Shown in pieces: positions 59,865-64,000 of a stretch of DNA of 64,000 bases. A program made the translations under genes and the position numbers. Every line of letters begins with the position of its first letter. Within the stretch, counting starts at the first letter, position 1. Below the pieces are notes generated by a model. The model did not search any database, was not told the origin of the DNA, and saw only the letters and a list, made by a program, of their open reading frames with translations. The stretch is from Alphaproteobacteria bacterium (GTDB lineage Bacteria > Pseudomonadota > Alphaproteobacteria > UBA6615), in contig SHVS01000005.1 in NCBI GenBank assembly GCA_009694135.1, positions 25,017 through 89,016 of the forward strand, written 5' to 3'.

Positions 59865-61793
59865 TCAGCGCTTCGGTGCGGTGCTTTCCTTGTCACGCAC
59901 GCGCGCCGCAGGCGGCATCGGCGACCCGGCTCCGGCCAGATTGCGCTCCACATAGTCAGCCAACTGCTCCAGACAAGGCGCGATATCCAAGGTGTTCGTA
60001 TCGACGACCATCTCCGGCGCGGTCGGCGCCTCATAGGGCGCATCGATGCCGGTGAAATCGGCGATCTCGCCCGCGCGTGCGCGCTTGTACAGGCCCTTGG
60101 GGTCGCGCGTTTCGCAAGTGGACAGGGACGCCTGCACATAAATCTCGTGGAAGGATGTGCCGGCGGCGGCGCGCGCCCGGTCGCGGTCGGCCTGGTAAGG
60201 CGATATGAACGCGGTAATGCAGATGAAGCCGGCATCGGCGAAGAGCGCCGCCGCCTCGCCCACGCGGCGGATGTTCTCGGCGCGGTCGGTCGGCGAGAAG
60301 CTGAGGTTGGTGTTGAGCCCGGCGCGCACATTGTCGCCGTCCAGCACATAGACGTGAAAGCCGCGCTGGAACAGTACCTGCTCCAGCCCCATGGCGAGCG
60401 TCGATTTGCCGGCGCCGGACAAGCCGGTGAGCCATAACACCGCGCCCCGATGGCCATTGCGTTTTTCGCGCACATCGCGCGGCACACGATGCTCGACGGC
60501 GAACAGGTTGCTGGACCGCACCGTTAGAGCCTGACGCTGGTCGGGGTAGCCCTCCATCGAGATCACGCCGCCGGCGACCGTGTCGTAACCGTCGATCAGG
60601 ACAAAGCGCCCGGTGCGCGCGATCGAACGATACTCGTCGAGCGCCAGCGGCTTGCCATCGCGCGCCCGTAGCACGACCTCGGCCACGGCATTGCGCTCGA
60701 CGCGCTCGCCTTTGCGCCGTTCCAGCGTATCGGTATCGACAATGCGCTCGATCGCCTGCACGATCACCGGCGCCTCGCGCGTGCCGAGCTTGAGTTTGTA
60801 GACCTTGCCGGGTTCCATCGGCTCGGCCCCGAGCCAGAACAGGTTCGAGCGGAAAACCGTGGTGAGCATCGGCGGGCGATCTTCGTGGCTCGCGATCTCG
60901 CCGCGTTCGACGAAGATCTGCTCATCGAGCGTGAACCCAACCGACTGGCCGGCGCGCACCTCAACGGGCATAGGCGCGTGCCAGGCTTCGATCGTCTTCA
61001 CGCGCGCGCTGCGGCCCGAGGGCGAAAACAGAAGTTTATCGCCGACGCGCAAAATGCCGGACTCGATCCGCCCAGCGAAGATGCGACGCGCGTCGAAGCG
61101 ATAAACATCTTGGATGGGCAGCCGCAGCGGTCCTTCGACCGGCACGGTCAGAGCCTGGAAGCGCTCCAGCGCGGCGACAATCGTCGGCCCCTGGTACCAC
61201 GGCATAGAACTCGCGGCGGTCGCGACGTTATCGCCATCGCGCGCCGAGATCGGAATGACATAGGCCGGCGTCACGCCGATCTCGCCCAAGTAGCGGGTGA
61301 TCTCGTTTTCGACCTCGGCGAAGCGCTCGCGGCTGTGGCCGACCAGGTCCATCTTGTTGATGACTACCGCCAATTGGCGGATGCCGAGCAAATGCAGCAG
61401 ATAGCCGTGGCGGCGGGTCTGCTCGCGCACGCCCTCGCGTGCATCGACCACCAGAAGCGCCCCATCGGCCGCGGCCGCGCCGCTCACCATGTTTTTGAGA
61501 AATTCGCGATGGCCGGGCGCGTCGATGATCACGATGTCGCGCGTCGCGGTGCGGAACCAAATCTGCGTCGTGTCGATGGTGACGTTCTGGTCGCGCTCGG
61601 CCTGCATGGCATCGAGCAGAAATGACCATTCCAGCGCCATGCCGCGGCGCTCGGACATGGCCTTGATTTCCTCCATCTTGCCGGGAGGCAGCGAGCCGGT
61701 GTCGTACAGCAGACGACCGATCAATGTCGATTTGCCATGATCCACATGGCCCACAACAACGATCTTGAGCAATCCGCCGGATGCTTGGGCCAT
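59865..61793 (-). CDS. cysNC: Bifunctional sulfate adenylyltransferase large subunit / adenylylsulfate kinase (CysN-CysC fusion)
   Basis: [35 protein letters not shown]-terminal [19 protein letters not shown]...[32 protein letters not shown]. Confidence 0.96.
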   Translation of the reverse strand: MAQASGGLLKIVVVGHVDHGKSTLIGRLLYDTGSLPPGKMEEIKAMSERRGMALEWSFLLDAMQAERDQNVTIDTTQIWFRTATRDIVIIDAPGHREFLKNMVSGAAAADGALLVVDAREGVREQTRRHGYLLHLLGIRQLAVVINKMDLVGHSRERFAEVENEITRYLGEIGVTPAYVIPISARDGDNVATAASSMPWYQGPTIVAALERFQALTVPVEGPLRLPIQDVYRFDARRIFAGRIESGILRVGDKLLFSPSGRSARVKTIEAWHAPMPVEVRAGQSVGFTLDEQIFVERGEIASHEDRPPMLTTVFRSNLFWLGAEPMEPGKVYKLKLGTREAPVIVQAIERIVDTDTLERRKGERVERNAVAEVVLRARDGKPLALDEYRSIARTGRFVLIDGYDTVAGGVISMEGYPDQRQALTVRSSNLFAVEHRVPRDVREKRNGHRGAVLWLTGLSGAGKSTLAMGLEQVLFQRGFHVYVLDGDNVRAGLNTNLSFSPTDRAENIRRVGEAAALFADAGFICITAFISPYQADRDRARAAAGTSFHEIYVQASLSTCETRDPKGLYKRARAGEIADFTGIDAPYEAPTAPEMVVDTNTLDIAPCLEQLADYVERNLAGAGSPMPPAARVRDKESTAPKR

Positions 61794-61802
61794 GGGTCCC
61801 GC

Positions 61803-62597
61803 CTACATGTAACCGGCGGCGCGCAGACGCTCGAAGGCGTCTTCGTGCTCATGGTCCATGGCGCGCCCGGCCCGCTCCGAAGTGCGGGTGCTGGCAAGCT
61901 CTTCGATAATATCGTCGATCGTGGCGGCATTGGAGTCGATCGGCGAGGTGATGTCCTGGTCGCCGAGCGAACGATAACGTTTGCCATTGCGGGCAAAATA
62001 GAGCGGCACGATCGGGATCTCCTCGCGGCGGATGTAGTGCCAGATATCCAGCTCGGTCCAGTGCAGCAGCGGATGGATGCGGATATGCATTCCCGGCGGG
62101 AAATCAGTTTTGTACTGGTCCCAGAACTCGGGCGGCTGGTCCTTCACATCCCAGTGGCCAGTCAGCCCGCGCGGGCTGAACACGCGCTCCTTGGCGCGCA
62201 TCGCCTGCTCGTCGCGCCGGATGCCGGCGATGATCCCCTGGTAGCCGTGCTTTTCGATCAACGCCTTGAGTCCGTCGGTCTTGCGCGCCGCCGAACGCGC
62301 CGCCGGCGGCAGCGACGGGTCGATGGCCTCGATCGGCGGGCAGTCGCCGACGACCAGATTCAACCCCCATTCGCGCGCATAGCGGGTGCGGAAGTCGTAC
62401 ATCTCCTTGAATTTCTTGCCGGTATCGACATGCACGCACGGAAACGGCACGCGGCCGAAGAACGCCTTCTTCGCCAGCCAGACGATGACGTTGGAATCCT
62501 TGCCCATCGACCACAGCATCGCCAAGGGGTCGATACGGTTGTAGGCTTCGCGCAGGATATAGACCGACTGTGCCTCGAGTTCGTCCAAACGCTGCAT
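61803..62597 (-). CDS. cysD: Sulfate adenylyltransferase subunit 2
   Basis: LAMLWSMGKDSNVIVWLAKKAFFGRVPFPCVHVDTGKKFKEM, HPLLHWTELDIWHYIRREEIPIVPLYFA. Confidence 0.96.
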   Translation of the reverse strand: MQRLDELEAQSVYILREAYNRIDPLAMLWSMGKDSNVIVWLAKKAFFGRVPFPCVHVDTGKKFKEMYDFRTRYAREWGLNLVVGDCPPIEAIDPSLPPAARSAARKTDGLKALIEKHGYQGIIAGIRRDEQAMRAKERVFSPRGLTGHWDVKDQPPEFWDQYKTDFPPGMHIRIHPLLHWTELDIWHYIRREEIPIVPLYFARNGKRYRSLGDQDITSPIDSNAATIDDIIEELASTRTSERAGRAMDHEHEDAFERLRAAGYM

Positions 62598-62652
62598 GGG
62601 CGATATCTGTCCTACGGTCGATACGGGGGGCGGAGCGGACTATAGTCTTGCC

Positions 62653-62797
62653 GCAATCCCGGGCAAGCGCCATGCGCGCGGGCGGCATTATGCCGCCCGC
62701 GCGCATTCCACGGCTGGAATTTCATGCAGCTGGAGCGAATGCCGCTGGCGCGGGATTGCCCAAACGCTCATAGCATGATGTTGGGGCTGAAATTCCG
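62653..62797. repeat. Nested inverted-repeat element between cysD and the histidine kinase
   Basis: Perfect 16-bp/3-nt-loop hairpin 62672-62706; 21-nt imperfect arms (18/21) at 62653-62673 and 62739-62759; 9-bp IR ggaatttca/tgaaattcc near 62717 and 62789. Confidence 0.7.
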
Positions 62798-63671
62798 GGG
62801 GCCGAGGGACGCGACAAAGATGGGTCGTATGGTGTCGGCCAAGACTGAGCACTCCGGCGAGGCGCTGGACAGCACGGCGTCCGAAACTCCGGCTGAAAAG
62901 CCGGAGGAGACCGCACGCCGGCTCTTGGCGCTACTCGAAGCCGCGCTGGAGGAGAAAGACGCGCTCGAGCGCCAGTTGGAGCAAGCCGGCGGCGACACTT
63001 TGGCGGCGCGGCTGCGCGCGCTGGCGCATGAGCTGCGCGGGCCGCTCAACGCCATCATCGGCTTTTCCGACATCATCCGCGGACGTGTGTTCGGCGACGA
63101 CCTCGACCGCTATGTCGAATACGCCGGCGATATTCACACCAGCGGGTTGCATCTTCTTGAGCTGATCGAGACCTCGCTCCAGGCGGTCCCGACCGAGACC
63201 AACGCTGAACCCATAGACGCCGTCGCTTTGGCCGTGGGTGTCTTGCGGCTGGTCCATTTCAAGGCGCGGGCGGCCGGGATCACCTTGGTCCCCGAAATGC
63301 CGACCGGCGCGCTCATGGTGCGCGCGCGGCCGCGCGCGCTACGCCAGATCCTGCTCAATCTGTTGGAAAACGCGCTCAAATTTACCCCGCGCGACGGGCT
63401 CATCGCGCTCACCGTGCGCGCCGAGGGACAGACCGTGCGGCTTACGGTCGCCGATACCGGCATCGGCATTCCGCAGGCCGAGGCCGCGCGCATCTTCGAG
63501 CGCGACTATCGCATCCGCAGCGACCCGCGCCACCTGCGCGCCGGCGGCACCGGGCTCGGCCTTTCGATCGCCCGCGACCTGGCGCGCGGCATGGGCGGCG
63601 AGCTTTCGGTCGAAAGCGCTCCCGCCCAGGGCGCCAGCTTCACCCTGACCCTGCCCCGCGCCGAGGCGTAA
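62724..63671 (+). CDS. Sensor histidine kinase (HisKA + HATPase_c); true start may be downstream
   Basis: ALAHELRGPLNAIIGFSDII H-box; LRQILLNLLENALKFTP N-box; VADTGIGIP; GGTGLGLSIARDLARGMGGEL. Confidence 0.92.
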   Translation: MQLERMPLARDCPNAHSMMLGLKFRGPRDATKMGRMVSAKTEHSGEALDSTASETPAEKPEETARRLLALLEAALEEKDALERQLEQAGGDTLAARLRALAHELRGPLNAIIGFSDIIRGRVFGDDLDRYVEYAGDIHTSGLHLLELIETSLQAVPTETNAEPIDAVALAVGVLRLVHFKARAAGITLVPEMPTGALMVRARPRALRQILLNLLENALKFTPRDGLIALTVRAEGQTVRLTVADTGIGIPQAEAARIFERDYRIRSDPRHLRAGGTGLGLSIARDLARGMGGELSVESAPAQGASFTLTLPRAEA

Positions 63672-63732
63672 CCGACGCGGCATTGACACGCGGCCTAAGC
63701 CGCCGCAGAACACGCCCTCGGCCAAAGATTTC

Positions 63733-63807
63733 GGGCGTATAGCTCAGCGGGAGAGCGCCTCGTTCACACCGAGGAGGTCCAAGGTTCGATCCCTTGTGCG
63801 CCCACCA
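63733..63807 (+). tRNA. tRNA-Val (anticodon CAC), CCA encoded
   Basis: GGGCGTA/TGCGCCC acceptor, CCTCG-TTCACAC-CGAGG anticodon arm, CAAGG-TTCGATC-CCTTG T arm, A+CCA. Confidence 0.96.
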
Positions 63808-63857
63808 TATTTTTCAATTACTTAATAGACATATCTTTGGCCAGAACGCGAGGTCTA

Positions 63858-64000
63858 ATGGCCAGCAGCAATCACCTGGCAATCACGCGGCACAGATTGG
63901 CGAGTTGTATAATCGCCGGCGACATGGCTGCGATCAGGGAAATTGGCGACCAGCTCGATGGAAAGCCGCACCAGTCCGCCGACGTTGCGGTCGCACGCGA
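63858..64000 (+). CDS. Partial ORF resembling DUF5681 / phage small-terminase-type N-terminal sequence (runs off window)
   Basis: MASSNHLAITRHRLASCIIAGDMAAIREIGDQLDGKPHQSADVAVAR; GD(M/V)AAIREIxDxLDGKPxQ motif. Confidence 0.5.
   Translation, partial: MASSNHLAITRHRLASCIIAGDMAAIREIGDQLDGKPHQSADVAVAR

Overview
High-GC alphaproteobacterial chromosome segment, mostly housekeeping. The order is: serS (partial)-tatCBA, an inserted ABC ATPase, scpB-scpA, M50 protease, nagZ-SPOR protein-argS; erpA/xthA; ilvD; a cytidine deaminase-like gene; valS; a popZ-like gene; tolC; galE; metC-hisI; three tRNAs in total; an ATM1-type ABC exporter; a partial cox/xdhC molybdoenzyme cluster without coxL; an M23 peptidase/bactofilin pair; dksA-fliX; DUF2339; a complete pqqABCDE operon; a GldA/GldF/GldG/DUF4340 ABC cluster; a small accessory patch (HEAT-like orphan plus HicBA); Bcr/CflA; cysD-cysNC; and a histidine kinase. 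The points most worth a second look are: (1) several apparently interrupted genes (in-frame TGA in DUF2339, in-frame TAG in an uncharacterised membrane protein, two frameshifts in a glutaryl-CoA dehydrogenase-like gene, and a probable frameshift at the 5' end of a YdbH-like gene); (2) a CoxG-CoxS-CoxM cluster with no catalytic CoxL and a giant YdbH/AsmA-like protein in its place; (3) a nested inverted-repeat element between cysD and a histidine kinase; (4) the Gld-type ABC/DUF4340 cluster; (5) a phage-like ORF starting just after tRNA-Val at the window edge. I found no CRISPR array, rRNA or transposase. All family assignments come from reading translated motifs; no database search was run.
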